A DNA stretch of 64,000 nt from Dipteronia dyeriana (GCA_032871835.1 CM065299.1:33964074-34028073), one strand, 5' to 3'. Shown: positions 11,759 through 22,855, numbered from the stretch's first letter. The notes: generated by a model not told the origin, from the letters alone. Program-made: numbers and translations.

Positions 11759-13039
11759 CTAAGCAAACCAAGAAAAATCATCAACACATACAAAAATGTA
11801 TTTTTTACCATTTATGTTTTCGGTTTGGATTGGTCCCATTAGGTCCATATGCACAAGTTCTAAGGGCTTCTTGGTAGCAAAATTAATGTTCTTTTTATGA
11901 GACACTTTGGTTTGTTTACCTAATTGACATGGTTCACAAACACCATCAAGCTTTTTACCAAGACTAGGATGACCTCTAACAATGTTATATTTCTCAAGCT
12001 TCTTTAAATCTTTATAATTCATGTGGCCCAATCTTTCATGCCATAATTCAAGCTTGTTGCACTCATGTGCCATATTACATGTTAGTGGGTCAATCTCTAG
12101 ACAATAGCAATTGTCCGAAGACCTTTTGACTTTCAAAACAATTTTGCCCATTTTATCGATTATTGTGCACACATCCTTGTTAAAGTTAACTTCTTTAAAA
12201 ATTTCACACAAGTGAGTGATGCTTATCAGATTAGCTTGTAGACCATCTATATACAAGGTGTCATGAAGTTTAGGCAATCCAGGGATACATATTGTTCCCT
12301 TGCCTAGAGCTTGCTTTTTGGTGCCATCACCAAATGTAACCCATCCACCATCATTCATAACAAGATTCTTAAAGAATTCCTTGTTACCGTTCATATTCCT
12401 AGAGCAACCGCTATCTAGGTACCAACAATAGGATGAATTAGCTCTTAAAGCATATTGTGCAACCAAACATTGTGTTGTGTTTTTCTTAACCCAAACTTTC
12501 TTGACAAGTTTCTCATTCCTACTTTTATTAACATGTTTTGACTTGTTTTTAGGCACATTGACTTCATTAGTCACATTTTCAAACAAATCAAACAAAGCAT
12601 TATCAACTTTCTTGTGCATAGTAGAACGAGGCACAACACAAGATTTAACAAACAAATCATCAACACATTTATTCTTAACATGCTTTTCCAAGGTTTTCTT
12701 AGGTCTAATTCTAGATCCATACATGGATGATTGCCTAGGACCATTCAAAGAAATATCATGCAAATCATTGGCAATTCTACATTTATGAATGTATTCATAA
12801 CATCTAGGTCTTATGTGTCCTACCATATTGCAATAATAACAAATAGGTATGAATTTGAGAAGTTTACCATTTGCTTGAGAATTCAACTCATTTTTCCTTC
12901 TCAAATTTTTACCTATTTGGCGTGCAACACTAGATGTCTTGCCTTTTGCATTTGATGATGATGTAGCTTGTCTTTGGCATTGTTGAGTCTGTTCCTTGAC
13001 TTTCATTCTTGATGTTGAGGCACCTTCGGTAGCATTCAT
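11759..13039 (-). pseudogene. Copia-B gag C-terminus, protease and integrase N-terminus
   Basis: 426 open codons. Near the start lies a zinc knuckle, CYYCNMVGHIRPRCYEY (C-x2-C-x4-H-x4-C), the late knuckle typical of SIRE gag. Protease follows at WYLDSGCSRNMNG (active-site DSG). Then comes the integrase HHCC finger: LWHERLGHMNYKDL...CEPCQLGK, leading to VHMDLMGPI and VCVDDFSWF with the first catalytic Asp. The gag N-terminal half (UBN2-like region) is missing because the frame begins about 20 bp from the 5' LTR. It is the upstream part of the polyprotein continued at 11653. Confidence 0.9.
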
Positions 13040-13059
13040 GGCATTACCGTTAGAGTGTG

Positions 13060-14797
13060 TGAAATTCCCTTTATCTTTGTAGTGTAAATATACCTAGAGG
13101 GTGGGTGAATAGGTATATGCTCCAATTTTTATCTTCTTTTAAAAACAATGCAATTCTAACAATGTTAAATGAAAATTGCAAACAATGACACACGATATTT
13201 ATGTGGTAAACCTCCAAAGAGGAAACATCCACGGGTTGATACCACAACCTTCAACCTTAAGCAAATCCACTATTTCAAATAGAGTTACACACTCAAGCAA
13301 TCACACATGCTCTACAAGCTATCACACTCACTCTATCCTTGAACCTAGTGATCTACTAAGCCGACTTTCTGTCCAAGACCTCCTGTCTTTAGAAAGATAC
13401 CTTGCTCATCTATCCGGATCCTCTCGACCCTAGGCAAGGCATCTTGCTCAATTATCCAAGTCCTCCCGACTCTAGTTGAGACTTCCTTGCTCAAAAATCC
13501 GAGGTCTCACACCTCTTGTCGAGACTTCCACTTGCTTAGCTATCCAAGTCCTTCTGACTCTAGCTAAGACTTCCAATGGCTCAAATCAAAGAATCACTCT
13601 AAGATATGAGACTTCCTACCTCTTCACAAGGCATCTAAGTGATCATGAATGTAAAATACAAACAAGCACTCAACATAGAAAATGATGATCAACAAATTTT
13701 ATGGACATGCAACTAGATAGCTAGATTATACTTTAAAAAAGAAATCACAAATGTATCTAGAAAATCTAAGCATGTTATCAACTAAGAACATAGATATGAA
13801 GATATAGACACCAATTGAAACACAACCTAGTTCTTAGAAAATGAAATTAGATCTAGAAATAGTAAATCAAGCATAAGAGCAAAAGATTTCTAGAAGTACT
13901 TTCATGTTTATCAAGTTTAGCACAAATCATTCAATTTGTCACAAATCTAGCTAAAATAGAAAATCAAATCAACAAACCACAAAATGATATCAAAATCATC
14001 CTAGTCATGCTTCTAAATCAAATAGCATCAATCAATAAGAAGATCTAAGAAGAAAACTAAGAAGAAGATGATTTTACCAACAAGGATGAAAATCACGAAC
14101 TGAAGATCTAATCACAACGGAAAATCTAGACATCTTTTGGTTATGTAAATGCCTGGGGTTTGTAGAACTCTTCAATACACTCGAAATCGGTTTTTGAATC
14201 AAGTGATTCGGAGTAGAAATGAAGACGTTATCACAAAAACAAAAATCAAAATGTTGAGAGAAAAATTCTGCACTTATTCTTCAAATTCGTTTTTCTCAAC
14301 TTGTAATGAATGAGAGGGAAGAAGAGGTTTTAAAGAGAGAACAATCAAAAGACCATTTTACCCTCATGCCTTAGTGCCTCCCTGAGATGGCACATGGGCA
14401 TCTCGGGGCAGCAAGGCTTTGGGGCCGAGATGGCCATGCGCCATCTCGGGAAGGTGCCAAGAGATGGCTTATGCCATCGCACCTCTTCCCTTGCGCTCCT
14501 CTCGCGTTCTTCAACCGTTCTTTAGCCTCAGAACTCCGAATTTGAATCTGTTTGAAGATTACAAACTGGAACTCCCTTATGGACATGGATATATAAGATA
14601 CTCAACCCATAAAATAAAAAATTTGACTAAATATATGAAGACAAAGACAATGTATGCAACATGAGTTGAAAGTGTAGTATCTTTTGACTTAGAACTCAAA
14701 ATCAATTGTATGAGTAACCAAAATGACCAGAAATCAATTATGAATAATCTAAGACTAAAATCAAGTTCAAGACCCATGTTTTACAAACATATAAACA
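13060..14797 (-). repeat. Copia-B 5' LTR, outer end truncated
   Basis: Starts TGAAATTCCC on plus and is very similar to 6862-8620, including the ~45-bp tandem repeats and the CATCTCGGG block (14385-14480). Similarity stops abruptly at 14797 (after ACAAACATATAAACA), leaving out the last ~450 bp present in the 3' LTR. The lost part contains the LTR start, so this copy probably cannot begin a full transcript. No primer-binding site follows it. Confidence 0.85.
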
Positions 14798-15240
14798 TGA
14801 GCGACTGTTGCACCCTTTTTTATTTTTCCGGATAATTATCCGTACTATAGTAGTCTTGTTTCACCATTAAGAAAAAAAAGAAGTCTAATTTGGATATAAA
14901 ATCCTTATTAATTGCATGGATACAAGATCCTTATTGATTAGTACTCTCATTTGCACACACACACATTTGCATTAAAATAATCAAACTCAATTCATGCATA
15001 TCATTTTAAAGCATGTCATTAAAAGCAAGTTCACATGTCATGGAGATAAATTATGGGTCATTCAAATGTACTTTCCCAATTAATTCTCCAAGTCCAAAAA
15101 TGCATGTTTGAATATAAATATGACATGGATTGCAAGTAAAGCAATGTTGTACACTTATTAAAAAAAACATATAAGCATATATGTGCAACTAAGAATCTCA
15201 AGCAATTAATATAATAGCATAAAATTAATCAACTTTTTGC
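14798..15240. other. Copia-A interior or deletion-junction DNA, non-coding
   Basis: AT-rich sequence with ACACACACAC microsatellite runs (about 14955) and no coding motif. It lies between the truncated copia-B LTR and the copia-A gag remnant. By position it should encode copia-A protease, which is not visible, so it is either decayed interior or filler left by a deletion. Confidence 0.45.
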
Positions 15241-16703
15241 ACATAGCAAATTATGCAAGTTCGCTCTCTTTGCTTGAGCTCCCCAAATGGGGTCAAATAC
15301 AAAACCGTATCAAGGCAAGAGGCAAGTCCCACTAGACAAACCAAGTCCATTTGACCTAGTAGAATCTAAGGAAGAAATTTTAGCACAAGGGATAGGATGC
15401 ATATTTTCCTTATCCAACCTAGGTTCCACTACATCATTTTTAGTAGTCAAGATTTTATCCTTAATAGGATTCCTAGGATTATTCAATTTAGCCCTACGGT
15501 TCATTTTCTTTTCTCTCATGCTTTTAATTCTACATGATTTGATGTAGTTAACACAATTTGGTCAAATATGACCAATCATACGACAATGATGACAAGTAGG
15601 TATAAAAGAAGAATTCATACCATTGCAATTAGCTCTCATCGAGGCATGGCCATGTTGATGAGGTTGTCTTTGAAGTTGCACCGGTTGGCTTGTACTTGGA
15701 ACATTCGCTGAATGTTGATGCTTTTGTGGTTGAGCATAAGAATTTTGCCTCAAAGGTTGATTTGGCTTTGATTGAGGCATCCTCAAAGGTTGAGGTTGAG
15801 CTTGTCTCCTTGGAATAATCTTCAAGGTTGAGCTCTTAGATGATTCACCTACATCAAGAATCTTCTTGTGGTGTTGAGACCTAGGTGGACAAGTAGGAGC
15901 AACCTCCTTCACAAATGTAAGGTTGTCCAAGGATGGTGTGGTCTCATCATTTACAAAACCAAGCCCTCGCTTGTCATTTGGCTTTAAGTTGATGCCAATC
16001 ATTTTTGGATCGGAAGTCATCTTAGCAAGTGTGCTTCTTGCTTCTTTGAGTTCCATTTCCAACATGCCTTCACTTTCTTTTAGACATCTCACTTCTTCAT
16101 CCAAGTGAGTCACTTTGGCCTCTAGCTGAAGGTTATCCTTTTTCAACTCAAGGATATCATTTTCCTTCATCTTCAAACAATTTTGAAAAGAGTCAATCAA
16201 CTCTTGATAATCCACCACATTATCACAAGAGTTGCTTAAGGTGGCGAGCATAGCTTCTCCTTTCTTCATGTTCTTCAAGTTACCACACATGGAGGCTATG
16301 TGATCAAGTCCACCACATTCGAAGCATTTGACTCCTTTCCATGTTGTCACGGCTTTTCCTCTCCTCTAGTTTTTCAAGTTAATGCACATGGGAGCATTGT
16401 GACCAAATCATTCACATTCAAAGCATTGAATACCATTTCTTGAAGGCTTGTCTTGACTAGCTTCACCATTCTTGAGAGGTGCCTTTTTCTTTACCTCAAT
16501 TCCTTTAGAGTTCATTCTCTTCTCTTCCTTCACATTGGAGGTCATACTCTTCTTGTGAGATTTAATGAATCTCTTAAATCTCTTAACCATAAGAGTCATC
16601 TCCTCATCAGAGTCGTATTCCTCTTAATTAACTTTGGAGGTCAAATCACCATCTAACATCTCAATGCCACTCATAGTGTTTAATGAATGAGATGAATGCA
16701 AAT
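15241..16703 (-). pseudogene. Copia-A gag remnant with three zinc knuckles and a coiled coil
   Basis: Read on minus from an ATG about 16672. An acidic/basic segment (EMTLMVKRFKRFIKSHKK) leads to two adjacent knuckles, CFECE-x-FGHNAPMC and CFECGGLDHIASMC, separated by in-frame stops near 16411 and 16365. A coiled coil follows (about 15985-16220; LELKKDNLQLEAKVTHLDEE). Next is a Q/P-rich stretch and a third knuckle, CHHCRMIGHI (about 15570). A basic tail (MREKKMNRRAKL) continues to about 15310. This is the C-terminal half of a SIRE-type gag. The N-terminal RNA-binding/UBN2 region expected first is missing. Capsid protein role is inferred from the family. Confidence 0.82.
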
Positions 16704-16777
16704 GAATGCAAAAATCATACGCAAACAAATGCAAGACACACAAACAAGAACTTGGATCACCTAAGTACGTCTAGGAA

Positions 16778-16792
16778 CCTGCTTTGATACCA
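16778..16792 (-). other. Copia-A primer-binding site
   Basis: The minus strand reads TGGTATCAAAGCAGG two bases after the LTR end (TTTCA). This matches the usual plant copia site complementary to the 3' end of initiator tRNA-Met (TGGTATCAGAGC...), with small changes. It fixes element orientation and the inner boundary of the 5' LTR at 16795. Confidence 0.85.
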
Positions 16793-16794
16793 AA

Positions 16795-18690
16795 TGAAAT
16801 ATCCCTAAAAAATGTGTGTCTAATAACCTAGAGAGAGGGGGGTGAATATGTTTTAATCAAGTAAATTACCAATGTTTCTTGATTAGTCAATATTCAAAAC
16901 TCACCCAATAAAACAAACATACAACATCAAGTGTAAAGTACAGAAATATAAAAAACACAATATGTATACGTGGAAAGCCTCCAAATGGGAAAACCAAGGG
17001 CTGTTAAGTGCGCCACATTCGATTGTAGAAATCCACTATATGAGCAAAGGTTACACCCTCAAGTGATTCTCGGACTCTCACTCTCGACAACCGCAGGCTA
17101 TAGACACCTCCACTCACCACTCTTGGTTCAGTCCCTAGTGATATCCCCTGATATACTACTCTTGGCGTGAACGCCTCTTACTCTACCCCCTAGGGCCTTT
17201 TACAGTGGCACCCGACCAATTGCTTGTTAATCCACCCTTGGTTGCAAGGCTTCTCTTACTTGTACAACTTCACACCGAAGCCACAAGACTTGACTCAATA
17301 AAGAGTTCAACAACTTATGTGAATATGATGAAATATTCAAACATGCAAATAATGCTAGGCAAAACACTAAATGCTTATCTAGGAATTTAAGAATGTCACT
17401 AAGTACAATTCTTAGATATCGATGTCTAAATGAATGTTCATAAAGACTTAACTAGATATAGTTATGTAACATTATATCCTAGTTATCAAACAAGGCCATT
17501 TCAACATATGTTGTCATTAAGCATGGTATGGTCATTAATGCAATCATCAAAATGCAATTAATATGACCTAATTAGCTAAAGGCAAATATGTTCTAAATGC
17601 TAGCTATCAACAAAAACCATATCAACACAAGTTGTCATTAAGCGTGGCAAGGACTATAATGCAATCACAAAATGCAATCAATGAGTCCTAATCAATAATG
17701 TCTAAATGTAATGCATAGATACTTAGCAAGAGGGGTAAATATGTCTTAAATTCAAGCTATCAGCAAACAAACCCAATCATGTTATCAAGACTCATAAATA
17801 TATGCAAATAATAGAGTCTAGGTATTTAGTCATGCAATAAACACCTAATCTAGAGTAAGAAGAACAATAAAAGATGTTCAATGAAGTTCTTACTTACCTA
17901 GTCATGAAACCAAGAACACCCGTGATCATATGATGAAGAATGATGCAAGATAGAGATGAGTTTTGGGTTTGGAGAGTCAAAAACAAAGCTTGAAGCTTTC
18001 TCTCTCTAATGGAGATTCTCTCACTCTAAAATTGTATTCTTTGAGTTCTAAAGAGGTAAGGAAGAAGAAGAGAATAAATATATAAAAGCCCTACACAAAA
18101 CGACATCGTTTTGGACTTGGGAAACAAAGTCCCGTCACAACTGTTATGTGTGTCGCTGCCTAGGCAAATGTCCTGACCACGGTAGAGCGAGCGGTGTATC
18201 GCCTTGGAATCTCCGCTGTCTGGACCGCGGTACAGACAGTGTTCAGACCACAGTAGAGAGAGTGGTGCATCACTTGGGAACCTCCGCTTGAGAGACCGTT
18301 GTGCATGCAACAAGCACAGGCCGCGGCAACAGTAGCGTTCAACACCTGGAGAACACCATTGTGCATACCGCGACAGAGGCAATGCACAAGGAACAGTTGT
18401 CCAAACCGCGGTTAAGAGAAAAAAAAACTCTTTTCTAAGGGCAAACTAAATGCATCAAACACCCAAACAAGATTTATGACAAAAAGACACACAAATTGAC
18501 ATATAAGCAAGCATGCAAGATGATTAAAACATGCATGAGAGTGTGTGTGTGCACTTAAAAATCTTCAAGAGGTAAAGTCAAGTGAATATACATTTTGCTC
18601 TTGTAGTCATAGAGATGCTTGGAAGCTTGCCAATGAGGACCTAAGCTACCCATTACACAATCATCTCCAATGTGGTGTGGTTTGTCATGA
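16795..18690 (-). repeat. Copia-A 5' LTR, outermost bases missing
   Basis: Pairs with 4862-6714. It has a minus-strand TATA candidate (CTTTTATATATTT, about 18070-18090) and a U3 block around 18180-18400 in which one segment is present in an extra copy relative to the left LTR. It ends at TGTCATGAAATAAG, where the left LTR continues for another ~25 bp to CCTTACA. A small terminal deletion or later rearrangement is the likely cause. Confidence 0.83.
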
Positions 18691-18762
18691 AATAAGTCCT
18701 AATCAGTATGATATGTGTATGGACTATTTTTATGAGCTAAATCATATTTTTATAGGAATAAT

Positions 18763-19247
18763 TAGGGGTGGGCATGGTTCGATTTTAGGTCAAACCCAAT
18801 TGAACATAAAATATTTCGATTCATCCAAAATTGAACCGGTTTAAACCTAATAAGAAATGGAAACTGAATAGAATTGAACCTATTTTAATCGATTCGATTT
18901 GATTCGGTTCGATTCAATTTGGTTTTGGGACTAATGGGCCGGCTAGTTTAATGGGTTTTTTGTTTTTTTTTTAACATTAATGGGTTGTTGGATACTAATT
19001 TTGGACATTAGAATAGCCAAAAAACCCAAATCAAACCTAACTTAAAAATCTATTTAAAAAAATTAAATCAGTTAAAAACATATTACCCTTAAATATATTA
19101 GTTTTTTTTTTTACTTATATACTCGGTTTATTCGGTTCAATCCGGTTTTAAGAAAATCAAATCAGTTTAAACCGAATTACCCTTACGAATCGAATCGAAT
19201 CGAATACCCTTTTTTCGGTTCGAATCGCAACTTAATGCCCACCCCTA
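18763..19247. mobile_element. hAT-type MITE with perfect 8-bp target duplication
   Basis: The ends are TAGGGGTGGGCA and its exact complement TGCCCACCCCTA (12-bp inverted repeats). They are flanked by GGAATAAT on both sides (18755-18762 and 19248-19255). An 8-bp duplication and a TAGGGGTG-type terminus are diagnostic of hAT. The 485-bp interior is rich in TTCGGTTCGATT and AATCGAATCGAAT repeats and has no ORF. It sits at the edge of the minisatellite array, which resumes immediately after the duplication. Confidence 0.9.
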
Positions 19248-19605
19248 GGAATAATGTGTTTAATTGATCGATAACATTAGTGTGTTTAATTAATAGATAT
19301 GAATGTGTTTAATTTTTACAGGAATGGTGTGTTTAATTGATCGATAAAACCAATTAAACACACCAAGACAACCCAATTAAACATACTAGGGAAAACCATT
19401 TAAACACAACAGGTCAATCCAATTAAACACATCAGGACAACCCAATTAAACACATAATGAAAAACCAATTACACACACCAGGGCAACCCAATTAAACACA
19501 CTAGGAAAACCCAATTAAACACACTAGGAAAATCCAGTTAAACACACCAGGACAACCCAATTGAACACACCAAACCAACTCAATTAAACACTCCAGGCCA
19601 ACAAT
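19248..19605. repeat. Minisatellite array with an orientation switch
   Basis: The first four units read GTGTGTTTAATTGAT. At about 19345 the array flips, and the remaining units read CAATTAAACACACC to about 19605. The switch point itself is palindromic: TTTAATTGATCGATAAAACCAATTAAA. The array therefore could fold back on itself over hundreds of bases. Confidence 0.85.
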
Positions 19606-19932
19606 TATTGTTTCCATAAAATTTCCAACAAAATGCAAAATCCGAACTAACAATTCTTGAAATATAATTTCAACGGTTTATAAAATTATACTCAATCCAT
19701 ACCAATATCAACACAATCCTTACTAGCACAAACAAGATTTAGATCCATGATAAGTTCAATAACAGTACTGAAATCATTATTGTTTTATCACAATAACAAT
19801 AGTTTTTTTATCTTGTTTAATCACAATAACACTAGTTTTTTCAACAAAATGCAGTATCATTACTAACAGTTCATGATATCCAATTTAAACATAACCCTCA
19901 ATTCAAACATCATCCTTACTAATACAAATTAT
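19606..19932. other. MULE interior downstream of the transposase remnant
   Basis: AT-rich DNA that repeats a phrase of the type TCACAATAACANTAGTTTTTT (about 19785-19835) and TTCAACAAAATGCAGTAT. No ORF. On the minus strand it follows the stop of the zinc-knuckle exon, so it is the transposase 3' non-coding region. Confidence 0.4.
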
Positions 19933-20339
19933 TTAGATGTCGTGATTGTCTGAATCCATAGGGTTATCATATGGTCGTGTTAGACACGTACTTATATTGT
20001 GTTCTTCTTGTTCACATGACTTGCACTTAAGACGTCGGGGTTGTGGTATATCTGTTTGTGTCTCTCCGGAACATGTTCATCAACGCACAACAACATTCCC
20101 ACAACGCTATCATCTTTAATCTTCGGTCGGGCAGGCCTGAGTCTAACATCGGTGTCAACAAAAGTTCTTAACTAATTGGTAAACCTTGTTAAGTCAACAT
20201 TCGCAATGCGTTGTACCTCCCTACTCAACTCAGCATATGTCGAATTCCTAATAACTTTGACAAACTCTGTTTCACCACCCTCGTAAAAGTTCCCCACTCA
20301 TTTTTCATCATAAGTGATTGCCAATTTCGTTGGGTCCAT
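19933..20339 (-). pseudogene. Decayed MULE transposase: N-terminus fused to C-terminal zinc knuckle
   Basis: ATG at 20339 opens MDPTKLAITYDEK, an in-frame stop where the sister copy has Trp, then VGNFYEGGETEFVKV and TRFTN-x-LRTFVDTDVRLRPARPKIKDDS. This layout resembles the N-terminal domain of plant MuDR-like transposases. In another frame it ends with LKCKSCEQEEHNISTC (C-x2-C-x4-H-x4-C) and a stop at 19933-19935, the knuckle usually found at the extreme C-terminus of such proteins. The whole DDE catalytic centre is missing, so this is an internal deletion derivative. A GCAG acceptor after a T-rich tract lies just before the ATG. Confidence 0.75.
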
Positions 20340-20404
20340 ACCTGCATGTGTATGAAAATAAAATTCACATTTAGATTTCAATTTATTAAACCAATCATAT
20401 TAAA
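20340..20404 (-). promoter_or_regulatory. Putative splice acceptor before the transposase start
   Basis: On minus the sequence TTTTATTTTCATACACATGCAG ends two bases before the ATG at 20339, a good plant 3' splice site. The minisatellite begins just upstream, which puts the array inside a 5' leader intron. The other copy has a T-rich tract and ATGTAG in the same place (about 25970-25986). Confidence 0.5.
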
Positions 20405-22110
20405 CAAGGTGTAACCAATTAAACAAGGTGTAACCAATTAAACACACCGGGGGTACTACAATTAAACACACACAAGCAAACGATTAAACACATTAGGGCA
20501 AACAAATTAAACATAACGGGGTAAACCAATTAAACACACTAGGGTAATACAATTAAACACATGGGAAAACCAATTAAGCGCACCGGGGTAATCCAATTAA
20601 ACACACTTGAGCAATCCAATTAAACACACCTGAGCAATTTAATTAGACACACTAGAGAAACAAAATTAAACGCACTGGGGCAATCCAATTAAATGCACCG
20701 GGGTAATCAAATTAGACACACAGGACAAACCAAATAAACACACCGGGAAAAAACAATTAAACACACCAGGATAATCCAATTAAACACATAAGGCCAACAT
20801 AATTAAACACACAAAGACAAACCAATTAAACACACAATGGCAACACAATTAAACACATCAGGGCAAACCAAATAAACATATCAGGGCAACCCAATTAAAC
20901 ACACCAGGGTAACCCAATTAAACACACCACGGCAAACCAAATAAACATATCAGACCAATCTATATAAATACACTAGGATAACCTAATTAAACACACCAGA
21001 GAAACCAATTAAACACATCAGGAAAAACCAATTAAACAAAACGGGACAACCTAATTAAACAAACTAGGGGATCCCAATTAAACACACCGGGGAAACCCAT
21101 TTAAACACATATAGGCAACCTAAGTAAACACATCGGGGTAAAAAAGTTAAACACACCGGGGTAAAACAATTAAGTACATCGGGACAAACTAATTAAACGC
21201 ACCAGGCTAATCCAATTAAACACACTGGGGCAGCCCAATTAAACACACTAGGGTAAATCAATTAAACTTACCGAGGCAAACCAATTAAACACATCATGAC
21301 AACCTAATTAAACACACCAGAGAAACCTAATTAAACACACCAGCGCAACCCAATTAAACATACTAGGGTAACCATTTAAACACACCAGAGCAACCAATTA
21401 AACATATATGGGCAACCCAATTAAACACACCAAGTAAATCAATTAAACACACCAGTGTAACCCAATTAAACACACCGGGGCATCCCAATAAAACACACCC
21501 GAGCAACCCAATAAAACACACTAAGACAGCCAATAAAACACATCAGACAAACCAATTAAACACATCGGGTAAACCAATTAAACACAAATGAGCAACCCAA
21601 TTAAACACACCGGGGCAATCAAATTAAACACACCGGGGCAATTAAATTAAACACAACGAGGAAACCAATTAAACACACTGGAAAAACCAATTAAACACAC
21701 CGGGGCAACATAATTAAACACACCGGGGCAACATAATTAAACACACCAGGAAAAACCAATTAAACACACCGGAGTAAAAAATTTAAACACACTTGGACAA
21801 CTCAGTTAAACACATCGGGGGCATCAATTAAACACACCGGGAAACCAAATTAAACACACTATTGCAACCCAAATTAAACACACTATGACAAACAAATTAA
21901 AGCAACCCAGCTAAACACACTAGGGCAATCCAATTAAACACACTGGAGTACTCCAATTAAACACACTGGATAAAACCAATTGAACACACTTGGGCAAACC
22001 AATTAAACACACCAAGTTACTCAAATTAAACACATTGGAGTCTTGAAATTAAGCAAATTGGCACAAACAAATTAAACATGCTAGGGAAACAAATTAAACA
22101 CACTGTGGCA
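20405..22110 (-). repeat. Main minisatellite array, about 75 units, CAATTAAACACACC on plus
   Basis: Nearly 1.7 kb of imperfect ~22-23 bp units. The core is AATTAAACACACC and the spacer mostly CGGGGCAACC or AGGGCAAACC. The core is far better kept than the spacer. On the minus strand, the direction of the transposase remnant, it reads TGTGTTTAATTGG and lies directly upstream of the start codon. It degrades gradually near 22000-22110. Confidence 0.95.
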
Positions 22111-22719
22111 AACGAATTAAACACATCGGACCGTAAATTAAACGCACCAATGCAAACCATATTCAAATGCATCAACAAATTTGCTACTGATACAAATCAA
22201 ATAAGAATTTCAAATACGTACCTCGGTAAGGTCGACCTAATTCATTCCTATTCATTATCAAATCTGAATAACAAATCAAATACGCCACAAGCAAAGCCAA
22301 ATCTGAATGAATATATTATGTGAGATTTTGAATCCAAATCCAAATGAATCCAAATCTGAATGAACACTGAAATTTTAAACACACAAAAATTGAACAAAGA
22401 ATGACTTTGAACACATAAAAATTTGTGTTTGAGAGATTTTGAAGGCATTTGAGTTTGAAAGATTTTAAAGGGAATACAGAGGAGAGAGAACAAATAGATA
22501 AATTAAGGGAGAAGAGCGTACCTTGTGGGATGGTTTTCAGATAGAGAGAGAGGGCATTGGTGGAGAGAAACAGAGAAGAGAGAATAATAAATTTAACAAA
22601 AATAAATACAAAGAAAAGTGGGTGGGCTGGTGGAGAGAAACAAGGGGAGAGAGAACAATAAGAAGGTGGCGTGGTGGAGAGAAACAGAGGAGAGAAAACA
22701 TTAAATTTAAAAACAATTA
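22111..22719. other. Subterminal MULE DNA with small tandem repeats
   Basis: AT-rich DNA with a CAAATCCAAATGAATC-type repeat (about 22325-22360), then three imperfect copies of a GGTGGAGAGAAACAGAGGAGAGA unit (about 22558-22700). It ends at the next left-type terminus. No ORF of note. By position it is the promoter-side end of the element that carries the minus-strand transposase remnant. Confidence 0.5.
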
Positions 22720-22855
22720 GAGGAAATACCCATTTTTAGTCAAAAATTTAGAATTTTGATTGTTTTTACCTAAAATTATTATTTTTATTATTTTACCCAA
22801 TAATTGGCCGTAGAGACTAAAATGCCCCTCACTTTTCTATTTTGCTTTTGCTTTT
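22720..22855 (+). repeat. MULE-type terminal repeat, left end 2
   Basis: Contains AATTTTGATTGTTTTTACC and GTAGAGACTAAAATGCCCCTC, matching the reverse complement of 29825-30000 over more than 100 bp. The match resumes beyond the inserted solo LTR (TTGTCCGAAAATCTGAAATA at about 24085). It is in the same orientation as the terminus at 2665. Confidence 0.65.

Larger units (their letters stand above)
6862..14797 (-). mobile_element. Copia-B, SIRE-type LTR retrotransposon with RT deleted
   Basis: Inserted into copia-A. The 3' LTR (6862-9061) is full length. The 5' LTR (13060-14797) is cut at its outer end. Minus-strand order is gag C-terminus, protease, integrase, RNase H. Reverse transcriptase is missing between 11254 and 11235. 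The 5' LTR is followed immediately by gag codons with no primer-binding site or gag N-terminus, so a second deletion removed the leader. Copia-B shares LTR and 3' non-coding similarity with copia-C at 57371. Confidence 0.85.
4862..18690 (-). mobile_element. Copia-A, SIRE-type LTR retrotransposon, non-autonomous, host of copia-B
   Basis: Two direct LTRs (4862-6714 and 16795-18690) bracket a primer-binding site, a gag remnant and a polypurine tract, all read on the minus strand. Pol is absent: between the gag remnant (ends about 15240) and the 3' LTR lies mainly the inserted copia-B (6862-14797). A purine-rich GGAGGAGATTG next to the 3' LTR and the gag organisation (CCHC knuckles, coiled coil, late CHHC knuckle) match the SIRE/Maximus lineage of plant copia. 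The outer ~25 bp of the right LTR is missing, so the target duplication cannot be verified. Confidence 0.85.

Noticed and set aside
20405..22110. CRISPR-like array of short repeats and spacers
   Set aside because: Repeat cores are imperfect, units are only ~22-23 bp, spacers are short variants of one another, no cas genes occur and the DNA is plant-like. It is a minisatellite.
22523..22720. 65-codon charged ORF
   Set aside because: It is produced by three copies of a GGTGGAGAGAAACAGAGG unit and has no family match.
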